Source of the DNA: Cyprinodon diabolis
Taxonomy: Eukaryota > Chordata > Actinopteri > Cyprinodontiformes > Cyprinodontidae
DNA length: 64,000 bases
Direction: 5' to 3'
Assembly: GCA_030533445.1 (NCBI GenBank)
Contig: CM060076.1
Span: 25,654,603-25,718,602, forward strand
Both the position numbers and the translations under genes were made by a program. The stretch's first letter is position 1. Every line of letters starts with the position of its first letter. Shown here in pieces: positions 24,536-35,329 of the stretch. The notes below the pieces were generated by a model, which did no database searches, was not told the origin of the DNA, and was given only the letters and a program-made list of their open reading frames with translations.

Positions 24536-25418
24536 GACTGGAGACTGAGAAAAGGTAACAATGTTTATTTTAGGGGAAACACACAGAGTAATATGGACAG
24601 GTTCTGGTACAGGTCCGGGACAGGTTTCACAGAATATCTGAGGGGATGAGAGTTTGGTTAGCCAGGCAGTTAGATGGAATGATGAGTGGGTAATTTCTAA
24701 ATGTACCTTGAAGAGGTTCTGACAGATCCTAGAGGTAGGGAACAGGTTGAGTCCAGAGATTGTGGAAGTAACAGAGAGCTCAGCAGCAGCAGTGTCTAGC
24801 TTCTGGCTGGTGAGCCTCAGACGTGGGTCTTGTTCCTAGCTCTTCCCTGAGAGCTGATGGAGGAATCCAGACTGGGATCTTCAGGTTTAGTTTCCTAGCT
24901 TTCCCCTGAGAGCTGAAGGAGGAATCCAGACTTGAGATCTTCAGGTTTAACTTCCTAGCTCTCCCCTGAGAGCTGAAGGAGGAATCCAGACTAAGACCTT
25001 CAGGTTTGGCTTCCTTGGGCAGGCAGGCAGGTTTCCAGGTAAAGCTCATCCAGAGCTTCAGACTTCAGTCAGGCTTTCTGTGAGCAAAGAAAACAGAGGC
25101 AGGTTAGAATTCAGTTTCTCTCTAGAGCCTACTGAAATTCACCAGATAAACAGGGGCTAGGGTTTGCTAACCAAGCTTGGTCAAACACTCCAGCGTCGAA
25201 GGAAGGTCTTACTGCTGCTTATGAAGGAAGGTCTCCTGATGGGCTGATGAGCTTCAGGTGTGCTGGAAGCTCCAGCCCAGGAGATCCACAGCGCTCTCTG
25301 CTGGAGACAGATGGTAGATCTCCAGATCTCAACAGTAACCCCAGTCCTAACAGAAAACAAATAAAAACAGAAGAGGATCCTCGGCGCCCTCTGGTGGGCA
25401 AGCCTCAGGATCCCAACA
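24536..25418 (-). repeat. LTR B (5' LTR), missing its U5 end and primer-binding site
   Basis: Similarity to LTR A starts at 24536 (GACTGGAGACTGAG, equal to 23106). The outer 43 bp that LTR A has at 23063-23105 are absent and the minisatellite-side DNA abuts directly. The primer-binding site, expected just beyond that end, is therefore also gone or unrecognisable. The rest of this LTR is longer than LTR A because it keeps the AGCGCTCTCTGCTGGAGA part. Confidence 0.85.
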
Positions 25419-25504
25419 CCTGTAGTTTAAGCTTAACCTTTTAATTGAAATGTAACTTTTCTTTGTATAATAAATAATGATAACAATTGAACGTTATTAA
25501 TCTC

Positions 25505-25672
25505 ACAATATAGAAATTTTCCCTCTGCATTTGGGGAGCAGTGGGCTGCCATTGTGCGGCGCCCGGGGAGCAGCGTGGAGTTAAGGGTCTTGCTTAGGAA
25601 CAGGCAGTGGGGATTGAACTGGGTACTTACAAGCTTCTCAGAGCACAAGTGCACTGCTCTAACCACTTGGCC
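25505..25672 (-). repeat. SINE-A, tRNA-headed, near full length
   Basis: On the minus strand the 5' part is tRNA-like: TGGCCAAGTGGTTAGAGCAG resembles an A box and AGTTCAATCCC a B box of RNA polymerase III promoters, spaced as in Ser/Leu-type tRNAs. The body (CGCCGCACAATGGCAGCCCA, GCAGAGGG) follows. The tail is at the low-coordinate end. Confidence 0.82.
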
Positions 25673-25675
25673 ATC

Positions 25676-27463
25676 ACTTCATTCACTTTGGAAACTTTAG
25701 ATTTAACGAAAAGGTTGCTTTGAAAATGTAAATTGTCGTGAATACAGTTGGTTTGTGTGTCTTTAAGTTAATCTGTTTACCGAGCTGTTTAGCGTTTTTG
25801 TTTTTAAATTATAATTTTAGCATTTTCCATTAAACCTTAAGCTCGTCTTAAATTCCTGTAATTGGTTTTGGTTCAGTGTTTAAATAAGGATTAGTTCACC
25901 TACACCTCATAGCTCTAAATAATAAGCTTTCATTTTGAATTAATTCAAACTGTAACTCCTTTAAGCTCTTTGCAGATCTTTAGGCATATTTTTGCTACTG
26001 CAGTGTAAATAAGAAATGGCAGCATGAAATGACAGATTCACGAGGAGTTCAAATGAACAGGTGATCAGATGATGTTTTATGATAAAAACATTTGCAATTA
26101 AAACATTGTAAAAGGACTATAAAATGACATCAAACCAAGCAGAATGAGGTCCAAGAAATTATCCAGAACTATTAGAATCTCTCAGAGGAAGTAATTACAA
26201 ATTGTGAGAAGCATCATCAAAGACCACATTTGTCAAGGGTAGCGCTGAGATCAGCCAAAGTCATAAAAGTCATGAAAAATCACAATGAAGCAGTAAACCA
26301 ATGAATAATAGGTTAAAGGAAAAACAAGTTTGAAATATGTTCAAGGCTGCTGGCAGAATGTCTTTTAGTTCATATCTATTAAGGAGCTTTGATGTTAATT
26401 AGAAGGAGAAAAGTTCCACATACCGGTTAGTAAAAGAAATAAATCTGTTAGGAATTAATTTTTTATTATTAGTAAGGAAACATAAATAAAAGAGGGACAG
26501 GAGAAAAGCTAAACAAAAGGCTTTGATGATAACTTTGGGGCTGGACATTCTTGGAGAGAATTAAAAATACTGAACTGTTATGTTAGTCAATTTATTAGTG
26601 AAAGACATACTGTGCTTTGGAAGCAGCTCATTTAATAATTGTGCTGTTTAGTGCTGCATTTCATTTGACTTGTAGGTTTGCTGTCCTCATAGATGCAATC
26701 AAAAAGCAAATGCTTGCTATTGACTGAAGGCGTTGAAATATAATAAGGCAGACTACAGAACTACAGACTCATAGAATCCTGTGTTTTGACTGTAGATTAT
26801 TTACCCTTTTCTTTAGATCTAGGAATCTGGGAACTAAGAATCCCCATGATCCTCAAGACAATCTAAACCAATTTCCCAACTAAAACGTATTCTCTTTGCT
26901 TACAAATAAAATCACTTGATTCAAATTCGGATCCAAAAGCTGTATTGATCAGCTGTGAAGTGGTCTGTCTTGCACTGGAACTGGAGAAGTCTTTGACTAG
27001 GGACATAAAGTTCCTCATTTTAAATAGGGTTCTTCTCTGAGAGATCTTACAGGGGATCCAGGTACCAAGCCAGTCTTCTTTATTAGCTATTTAAGCTTCT
27101 TAAAGTCCTTTTTATGTAAGCTGCTAACCCAGCAAATTATGGCAGAATGGAAAAAAAAGAACACTGAAAGACCAAACCATCTACCTTTTGAAGACGTCTC
27201 AACTTGAGGATTATGTATGCTTTTTTTCCTTTCATTTGTACATATTTCTTTAATTTTATTTAATCATGTACATTTTTGCGAGTTTTTTTAGTTCAGTTTT
27301 AATACCCTTGTTAAAGTTGATGACTAAAATATATTAAGATGTAATTACAGTATTTTTGTTAACTTTTAGATTTGGGAGGGACATTCTTTTGTGGGGTTTT
27401 CTGTATGAGAATGCCTAAATTTTAATCACTCTTTGATCCACTGCTGTATTGCAAATTAAGCTA
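25676..27463. other. No gene seen
   Basis: AT-rich unique-looking DNA without recognisable coding or repeat features, ending at the target site of the hAT element. Confidence 0.35.
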
Positions 27464-27471
27464 GTCTTCAC

Positions 27472-28655
27472 TAGGGGTGTAAATCACATCCATCATGGCG
27501 ATTCGATTCAGTATCGATTTCCTGACCCAACGATTCGGTTATTTCCGATACTCAAGAATACACCACGATTCGATTCGATTAATCGATTAATCGGTTAATT
27601 TTTTGTTTTTATTATTATTTTTTTTACACCTTACAAGTTTGAAATAAATCAATGAAAGCTGTAATATCATTATGCATTTTCTTTAGAAACAACAGCAAAT
27701 AACAGAAGTAGAAAAGTTGCATCATAAAATACTGCAAAAATACTGCACAATATCAGTGTAATGAGTTCAATGCAATACCTCGGCTCCAGAGAAACTGTCC
27801 AACATATTTTTTTTAGAATTAATAAATATACTCAGGAAAGAGAGATGTTGCTTAGAGAGTTAGACAGGAATAAAAATAAACTAGATATAAGGTATTGTTT
27901 CAAAGGTCATCTGGGGATGTAGTTTTTGGTAGTATTTTTAATTTTCTAAGAAGAACGGGTCTTTTAGGGAGAATATAATAGTTTGTCTGGTCCATACTCC
28001 ATTCTGGAAGGTGGCGGTAATGCACCTCTAAGTTGTTTGCCAACCGCCATTAAAAAAAAAGAAGAAGAAGAAGGCTCCAGAGTGTCGACGTCACCGCCCC
28101 CTTGAGAGACGCTCCGCTGCTCCTCTCCCAGATTGTAGCTGACCGCAAACAGTGCACCAGACAGGAGGCCGGCTTGTTTTGTTTTTATGACCGAAATTGC
28201 GGAAAACAACTCGTGAAGTTTGACCCGCTAGAAGAGCGAGGTGCGCGAAAACGCTGGGACCCTTTTTCCAGCTGAATCTCCGCTCTTTTTGGCCCTCATG
28301 TCCCTCCGTCGTCGGACTAAACTCGTCCCCACTTCCTCACAGCCTCGGCCGTATCTAGACCCACAGTGTGTAGCTCAGACCACGCTTAAATACTGAGCAT
28401 AATTTAAAAATGTCTGTGTGAAGCTTGCTGCAACACACTGCTGTAAGAGTATAACCAGGAAGCGCGGTAGGAGGGCAAAATAGGTTTAGCGGCACCACAG
28501 CACGGGAGGGAGAATTACGCCCAGGAGCAAATGGATAAAAATAGACCGGAGGGAAAAAAAACATGAATCGATTATCTTGCGGACGTGTCGATGCATCGGA
28601 TCGTCGGCTTTTGGATCGATGCATCGATACAAAACGATTATTATTTACACCCCTA
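27472..28655. mobile_element. Non-autonomous hAT transposon (TAGGGGTGTAAAT ends)
   Basis: Terminal repeats TAGGGGTGTAAAT and ATTTACACCCCTA are exact inverses over 13 bp. The flanking 8-bp duplication is GTCTTCAC (27464-27471 and 28656-28663). Subterminal ATCGATT/CGATTCG repeats occur on both sides. A GC-rich middle (28075-28350) carries frames of up to 81-102 codons without known domains. No transposase is present. A short module at 28009-28074 with a GAA-rich tail is shared with the unrelated element at 39343-40056. Confidence 0.95.
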
Positions 28656-28802
28656 GTCTTCACATGACCATACTTGACAAACCAAAATATATATGATTAA
28701 ATATTGAAAAACATAAAACCGTTTTATTGCACAATAGGAGGACTGCATTGTCATAAGCTTTATCAAAAACAACATTAATATTTTATTTTCAGGTCCATCA
28801 TC

Positions 28803-29498
28803 TAATTAAGTGTTCGTCCTAATTGTCAATCATTCTGGTGATATGTTTACATACATTCTTGTCCCGTTAGATATCTTTTTCTGCACATGCGTACTTTCAG
28901 GTGTATATCTGTGGTGCGCTATGGTTTCAGATAGTCATTGAAGCTCACCTTTCTCAACACAGTTCTTTGATAATGGCCAAGGGTCGTAAGAGAAAAAAGT
29001 ATCTACAAAGTGTATAAGAATAAAAGAAAGGCCTCAGAAGAGGCAGATATATCCTGGAATACTTTCCGCGGAGAGCTCTCCTCGCAAAGCCTTATGGGAT
29101 TTGCTGTAAAAGCGGCCTGTTGTCGCCATAAGCTACAGCAGCGACTAATAAAAAAGATGGCGCGGACACCGTGCAGTGCAGGAGGAGTTACGTGACCAAC
29201 AGGGAAGTGATCGTCTGTCCAAACGGTAGGTCAACTGAGTTGGCTATAAAGTCCACTATATAGTCCGCTCTATATACTGAGTGTGGGATTTAGGGGTTTG
29301 GGTGTACGTTCAGGCACAGTAAGTTTGTATGAGCTATAAGAACAACAACTTTTAAACAGAGCGTGCACAAGGAGAAATGGGCCCATGCATGCGTTTAATT
29401 GGCGTTACCTCTCAGGAGCACAAGGGTTGTGCATGTGCATTTTGTGGAGAGGGCGGGTCTTTTAAAAAATTCATGAAAATTCTTCACTATACCTTTAA
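28803..29498. mobile_element. TTAA MITE, copy 2 (left end truncated or diverged)
   Basis: It is aligned with copy 1 from TCATTCTGGTGATATGTTTA to the right end CACTATACCT-TTAA (29495-29498). The left terminal repeat GGTATAGAGG is not recognisable; similarity starts near 28803. It begins only about 140 bp after the hAT at 27472-28655. Confidence 0.8.
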
Positions 29499-30170
29499 TG
29501 GTTCCTGGTAACATACAAAAATACCAAGCTTTGAGGGATTTAGGTGAGTCGATGGTTCTAAAACTAAGTGTTCACCAGGTCTGATCAGACTTCAGGCCCA
29601 TCAGCAATCAGCCTTCAAAAACCCGCTCTATATTAGAAGACTCCATCCCACAGCCCCCTCCATGACCACCAAGTCACACAAAGTGTAAACATACACCTAA
29701 AAAATGCAAAATACATACATATTATTATTAACATTTTTATGACTTAACCCATGAAAACATGGTTAAGTCATTAAATTATAAATATCAAACATAAGTAAAA
29801 TAAATAAAACATGATATATTAGATTTTCCTTTTTAATTATTTTTAGAAATTATAGATGATAAAAAGTAGGAATATATAAAATGATATGTTTTTCTTAAGC
29901 GTTTAGACATAGATAGTCCTGATTTTTTAATTACACAAAACCAAATGTTACCTAAAACAGTAAGCAATGAGATTATATTGTCAAAATAAAATACAGAAAC
30001 ATATAATTTTATATCTACATTTGAATATAATGCTTTAAATGACACGAAGTTCACGGTGGTTGTAATAATTATTTTTTAATATAATGACTCTTGCATGACT
30101 TTTTATTTGGCCTTAGTGGGATGCAGACTATGAAGAGCTTCAGTTCTCCCCTTTGCTTGAGGCTTCAATG
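29499..30170. other. No gene seen
   Basis: AT-rich DNA with no recognisable feature. Confidence 0.35.
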
Positions 30171-30174
30171 GTGT

Positions 30175-30410
30175 CTACAGATCAGCTCCAGGTACCTGAG
30201 GGCCTGGTGTGAATCAACTGTGTAACATCATGGGGAACAAGTTCAACATGAGCTTGAAGCTGTGGAAAGTACCACAGCTGGGAAATACCTCATGTGTGGT
30301 ACTAATGCCAGAGACCAAATATACATAGGGCATCAACAGTTAGAGGCCAGTAGCACTGACCTCTAAGCTGATAAAGACCCTTGAGAAGTTGGAATGTTAA
30401 AGCAGTTGCT
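30175..30410 (+). pseudogene. Degenerate LINE reverse-transcriptase fragment
   Basis: Read with frame shifts, the plus strand gives residues typical of the start of a non-LTR retrotransposon reverse transcriptase: a WK...TSCVV...P.T segment near 30260-30310, then RPVALTSKLIKTLEKL near 30332-30390. This corresponds to the region before the catalytic motif A in CR1/Rex-type LINEs. Many stops and shifts are present. The family cannot be assigned. Confidence 0.65.
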
Positions 30411-30419
30411 ACAACTTAC

Positions 30420-31660
30420 CGCATAAAACTATTTTTTTTCAATGTCAATATACAGAGAAAAATATTTCAGCCGCAAACAACAGTAAAGATTGATCTGGTT
30501 CAAAGTTAATAAGTAACATTGTGGAAAATGACTTGTAACAAAAGAAGAATGGTAATTAACATGTTCAGTGTTAAAATGCTGGAGATAGAATATGATGGGG
30601 TTCATGGAATTTACAAGGCCATAAGGCAAAGTATTGACTCTCACAGATTTCTTCTTTTGGTTTTTTTCTAAGCATTTCAGATCATCAATGATATTTTAAA
30701 GTTAACCTGACTAACAGGGAATCACTTTATCAGAACCTGTCTGACAACATGAAGTACACTGAAGAATAATCTGATGCAAATTAGCAGGAGCATGACCTTT
30801 TACAGGTTACAAAAGCCTAAAAACTATCCACTAGAACTAAAACATTTCTGTAAAGATTCACAGGCCATTATCTAAGTTTTTACTGAAAATATCTTCTTTT
30901 TAAAATCCTTTCTACCCTTACAACTAAAACATTGTTTGATGAGCAGACTGACAACTCAGTGGTTGCATCTATTGAAGATGTGTCTATTGCCATGTTTTTG
31001 TTCAAACTATTTACCCACATATAGACATTAACTCACAGAAGACATAAAAAAACAAGTTTAACATATTTGTTAACAGACAGCATGAACAGGAGAGGAGGTG
31101 GATTCCAAAACAGTGGCTCTGTGGTTCTGGTCCTCTGAAAGAACAGGGCACAGGATAAAAACTGAACATGACCGGGAAACGAAAGCAGCAGGCTGTGAGC
31201 TTACTTTATGAGGACATTCTTCCACCATGGGAGAGGTGAATGGGATCCAAGGCTGCGGCTGAGAGCTCGTAGGGGACTAAAGATCCTTCCATTGGTGTCT
31301 TTGGTGAAGTTCAACGGCAGCTGCTGGGCAGACAGATTGTGCAAAGAGGAGCGGTTCCAGTCTGTTCTCCTTCTTGGAAGGCTTTCTCTTAGAAAAGGCC
31401 CTTGATTCAAAGGTCTGTAAGCGCTCAGAAACGGTTACCTGAAAAATCATTCACAAAATTACTTTGATGCAACAAGATATTCTCAAGGGGCACAAAGGGC
31501 CTTGCGAGTTACAAGTATGAGTAACACTCCAGCAGAGAATAGTTGACATCCTGCTCGTCTTAAACACCCCGGCAATAAGGCAAAAGATTTGCAGGTGCAG
31601 TAGCGCCACACCCACAGCTGAAAACCCAATCTCAGCAACAGCTCCAGGAAAAGCCCTCTG
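30420..31660. other. No repeat recognised; exon-like segment at 31206-31411
   Basis: 30420-31080 is AT-rich and shows nothing. The part 31090-31440 is GC-richer. On the minus strand 31411 down to 31206 is open for about 68 codons, preceded by CTGAGCGCTTACAG (acceptor-like) and followed by GTAAGCTC (donor-like). The peptide (containing LPLNFTKDTNGRIFSPLR) is not one I recognise. Both strands are open here, so coding is unproven. Confidence 0.25.
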
Positions 31661-31665
31661 GTAAG

Positions 31666-32178
31666 GCCAGGCATACACTGTATGATTTTTTCGTTGCACT
31701 CAGCTACAGTTTAAACTGTATGATGAAATCACAGGGTTTAAAAGTTCACATCTCATGATGTATGTTCTTAGACTGTACGGCCCAACGATCTAATGTGATC
31801 AAACTGCTCATACTGCACATTCAAAAACCAAACTCCAGCCTCATAAAGGCTCAATGTGGAAGAAGAACTCTGTTGTTTGCACATGCGCAGGGCTTGAGGT
31901 TCTGGTAAATCGGCTCATAGACGCATGTAGCTCTTCTTCGACAGCAGGATTTGTCCACGAACACCTTATGACGGTCGACTGAATTTCATGTTTGATGTTA
32001 TATTTTCTCCTGACCTTACATGACCTTACGTAACGTGAGGCTGATTTTCCCTCTTTACCCCCTGCATGACGCGGGATGCACGATGAGGCTGAAACTTGGA
32101 CAGATCTAAAAAATTTCTGGCACAACTGAAGAATCGGCCCGAAAAGGGGAAAAAAAATCGTATAGTGTATGCCCAGCC
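31666..32178. mobile_element. Harbinger-like MITE, 513 bp
   Basis: The left end GGCCAGGCATACACTGTATG ATTTTTTCG pairs with the right end CGTATAGTGTATGCCCAGCC. The flanks are TAA on both sides (31663-31665 and 32179-32181), matching the 3-bp T(A/T)A target of PIF/Harbinger elements. A 94-codon minus frame inside has no recognisable domain. Confidence 0.85.
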
Positions 32179-32214
32179 TAAGGGGAAAAAATCAACAGTT
32201 ACTCATTGAGACGT

Positions 32215-32520
32215 TTAGGAGAATGGAGATATGAAAGGTTTGGTCAAAACCAACACTGGACGTTTTGCACCCTCTAACCAATGTCGCCACTCCTCCAACG
32301 TTGGCTGGACAGCCAAGAGTTCTCTGTCCCTCACATAATAGTCTCCTTTGGGGGCTGTTAGCCATCTAGAGAGAAAAGCACAGGGCTGAAGTTTGTTAGC
32401 AGAAACATTTTGTTGAGAGAAAACAGCACAGACTCCCATTTCAGAAGCATCAATCGCAAGGATGAACTGTAACATAGCGTCAGGCTGAACCAGAACAGGG
32501 GCTTGGAGGAACAGTACTTT
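32215..32520 (-). pseudogene. Ty3/Gypsy-type pol fragment (RNase H)
   Basis: The minus strand encodes a piece of the RT-RNase H junction of a Ty3/Gypsy retrotransposon: APVLVQPDAMLQFILAIDAS at the start, with the RNase H Asp in IDAS, then GVCAVFSQQN, CAFLSRWL, RDRELLAV and EEWRHWLEGAKRPVLVLTK. The usual DHKNL segment is lost after VLTK, where the frame runs into other sequence. No integrase follows. The 513-bp MITE adjoins at the broken end. Confidence 0.88.
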
Positions 32521-32539
32521 TACAGTTTCCTGTGACAGA

Positions 32540-32663
32540 CATCCTAGCCACTGCTACTCGGATCAACCAGTTTTTAATTAATGCTTTTTTTTTAGTTGTC
32601 CCACTCTCTGTCTTGCCTCGAATACTGGGCCCCTCTGTCCTGAGTCCTGACAGCGGCAGCTTC
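32540..32663 (+). mobile_element. LTR 3'-end fragment
   Basis: It contains GCCTCGAATACTGGGCCCCT then CTGTCCTGAGTCCTGACA, closely resembling the 3' ends of the LTR arm at 11250-11291 and the LTR at 58199-58904 (CTTGAATACTGGGTCC). The 5' part is missing. Confidence 0.65.
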
Positions 32664-34935
32664 AGGAGAAGCCCTGTAGTGGAAAAAACAGGCACAGCTA
32701 CACCCTGACATCTACAGTATAAACCTGTAGCCTATCCGGAACGTACTTCAGGTTGTAAGTTCCTATGGTTTTGCGAGGATGTGATGTCAAACGCCCATGC
32801 TCAGTGGGTCTGACCTAGCAAACATTGGAAGGGTTATATTCAAGATGCTCAGAGGCAAACGGGATCCACCTCAACTCAGACACCAATAACAACTCCACAT
32901 AAGGTGAAAAAAGTATTTTAAAAAACAAATCTTTTGAAACATGTGAGTGAGCTACGAGAACCAGCAGAAGAATGCTGCAGTTCTGTGTTTTGGCCACAGG
33001 CTGCAGAGTCTTTAGAAAACCCCTTAATGCTTCTTTAAATTCCATATATTAAATAATTGTCTAAAAAGTTTAATTTACATTTGTCAGATTAGAGTTATCT
33101 GTTGTTAATTAGAATTTTAGAATACTTTTTAGCATCACAAAACAGTAACAACTAAGCTTCTGCATTTGTTGTAAAGCCTCAATGTGCCTGACAGGAAAAC
33201 TGTGTCATGTACTCCCGCTTAAGCATGTTAAACAACATCCCTCCTGTTCAGAGAAGGCACAGCAGGGAAGCAGTCCAACGGGTATTTAATAATGTGAAGT
33301 GTTATCCAAAAAGCAACCCTAAAATTAGTCACCACTTTCAGTTGCCATGGAGAGTATCAGATAGGGCTTTGTCTGTGTATCTGGGAGAAACATAAATCCC
33401 AAAGCTAGGCGATAAAAACAACAGTAGATTAGCAACTGAATGTGAAGCACAAGGTGTGCATCTTTCCTGTTTCTATCTGACATTTTTCCTTTACTTACTT
33501 TGTTTTATAAGTAATTTCTTTCAATATTTTCTCCTTTTTCACTGCCTGCCTGAAAGAAAATGACTCCTCACATTTTTTGTTGTTGTCACAATGCCCTTTG
33601 GTATAAAATTATTTGCACACACTTCTCTTTTTTTTTTTTATCTCTTATTTTCTATTACATTCTTACTTTGTCCTCTATCTTGTTCTTTGATTTTCTCCTT
33701 TCCTCCTTCAGTCTTTCCCAAGGCTGCATGGGCTCCCCCCTTGTGAAAGCACCATCCCACTGTAAAAGAATGAGTCTGTCACACTGCAAACAATCTGCAT
33801 TCATCATGCCTTATCGGCTCACGCCTCCGCGGCAGCAGTCATGATACCAGGGCCGAGTGAGTGTTTCTGGGTTCTCAGCATGCAGGGTCAAGGTCTGCAG
33901 CTCAGGGAAATAGTGCTCAGGCTCAAGGCTTATTTGGCAAGCTGGTGTTGGATTTAAGCAGCAGGCTGTGGAGGACGGGAAGAGCCAGCTTGACTTATCC
34001 TTGATCCAGGATAATATTCTTTTCTCTTTTTTTCTCTCCTTCCATTTGTCCAGGGATGGTTTGCTGACCATGCATGCTCTTCTCCAGCAATGCAAGGCTT
34101 AACGTTTATGCAGCCACGGTGCACATATTAACATCTAACTGGATAATAGGATAACCACAGCCTTAAACCTAAACATAAACAAGTTTAAGTGCCTGTCGGA
34201 GAGCTTATCATAATTAATTGTTGAAATGAGGGAGGGAAGAGTGCTGCTTAATCACATTCCCCACGCTGAATCTCATCCAGTTATAACACTCTAGAGTATT
34301 TTGATTCACGTCCACCTTTACACCAGGCTGCTCTGAAGGATAAATAATGCCCTGAGAACTTTCTCTGTCAGGAAATCTGGTTTACTGAGGAACAGTATGA
34401 AAAAAAATTGTTTTATTCCAAATAAATAAGAAATAAAAGCCTGTACACTAAGAGAAAATTGACAGCATGAGCAATATTGTAGAGTTATAAAAATAGCATA
34501 CTCAGAGAGAAATAAGTGTGCAACTGAGTATGATATAAATAGCTGTACCTTAGTATTTCTGAATTTTTACTGCATAAACAACATCAGAATACTATTCACA
34601 AAGTATGGAAAAGCTATTTAAATAGCAAGGATCTAAACACTATTTAAGTTTGACATAGTTTAATGGACCATTTATAGAGTGCACATCTGATAGTTTCTGT
34701 GCTGACAAACTCTTATACTTCAGATGTTGATCCTTGCAGCTCCTCCAGACATACCATCTTTGGAAAGATATTTTGAAGAGTGCTATGTGCGCTGTTCAAA
34801 GATTTAACATTATTTCATTTTTTCCACAACTTTATTCCCAACTTGTATAGAATGTTTGTTTGTTTTGTTTGTCAGTGGGCACACATAGTATTAAACACAC
34901 ACACACAAACAAACAAAAAATGCTTCAAATAAAAA
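32664..34935. other. No gene seen; acceptor-like site near 33710
   Basis: At 33680-33711 a strong pyrimidine tract ends in CAG and is followed by an open frame of about 44 codons to a TGA at 33842-33844. A GTGAGTG donor-like site is at about 33856. The peptide (MGSPLVKAPSHCK...) is not recognised. The remainder is unassigned. Confidence 0.25.
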
Positions 34936-34939
34936 AAAA

Positions 34940-35152
34940 ATGTAAATCCCTTTGTTGCCCCACAAAGAGGAAATTCACTCTGCATTTAACCCATCCCCTT
35001 GGGAAGCAGTGGGCTGCCATTGTGTGGCGCCCGAGGAGCAGTGTGGGGTTCAGGGTCTTGCTCAGGATCCCGGAGTGCAGGCTGTGAGGATCAAACCGGG
35101 TACTTGCAACCTTCACAGAACACAAGCACACTGCTCTAACCACTAGGCCAAA
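34940..35152 (-). repeat. SINE-A, tRNA-headed, near full length
   Basis: On the minus strand: A-box-like TGGCCTAGTGGTTAGAGCAG, B-box-like CCGGTTTGATCC, body with CACACAATGGCAGCCCACTG and GGGATGGGTTAAATGCAGAG, and a tail near 34940. An A-rich run at 34915-34940 on the plus strand adjoins it. Confidence 0.85.
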
Positions 35153-35329
35153 ACTCCCGATAGATAGTCTAAGGATTATAAGCTTTTTGCTCTAACTTCT
35201 GTATATCTGAAAATTATAACTTCATATTTGTGTAGATCAGCATAGAGCAAATTGGACCCCTTCTGGCTTACCTGTAAGCAAATGGACCTTAGGTATCTGA
35301 ATATTTTATTTTGTATAACCAGTGATGGG

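Larger units (their letters stand above)
23063..25418 (-). mobile_element. Non-autonomous LTR retroelement with exact 5-bp duplication
   Basis: The element is flanked by CCTGT on both sides (23058-23062 and 25419-25423). Read on the minus strand its LTRs begin TGTTGGGATCCTGAGG; LTR A ends AATCATGACA. On that strand a polypurine tract (GAGGGGGGGGCTC) lies directly before the LTR at 23063-23696, so the element is in minus orientation; AATAAA on that strand (23134-23139) agrees. The inside (about 840 bp) has no gag, protease, reverse transcriptase or integrase, only a GC-rich minisatellite. The two LTRs are nearly identical over their first shared ~330 bp (I count about six differences), so insertion is recent. 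It must have been mobilised by a related autonomous element. Confidence 0.93.

Noticed and set aside
23852..24649. 265-codon frame as a host gene
   Set aside because: It is made of minisatellite units inside an LTR element, is antisense to the element, and other frames of the same stretch are equally open.
25655..25672. Functional tRNA gene
   Set aside because: Only box-like motifs of a SINE head are present; no cloverleaf can be closed.
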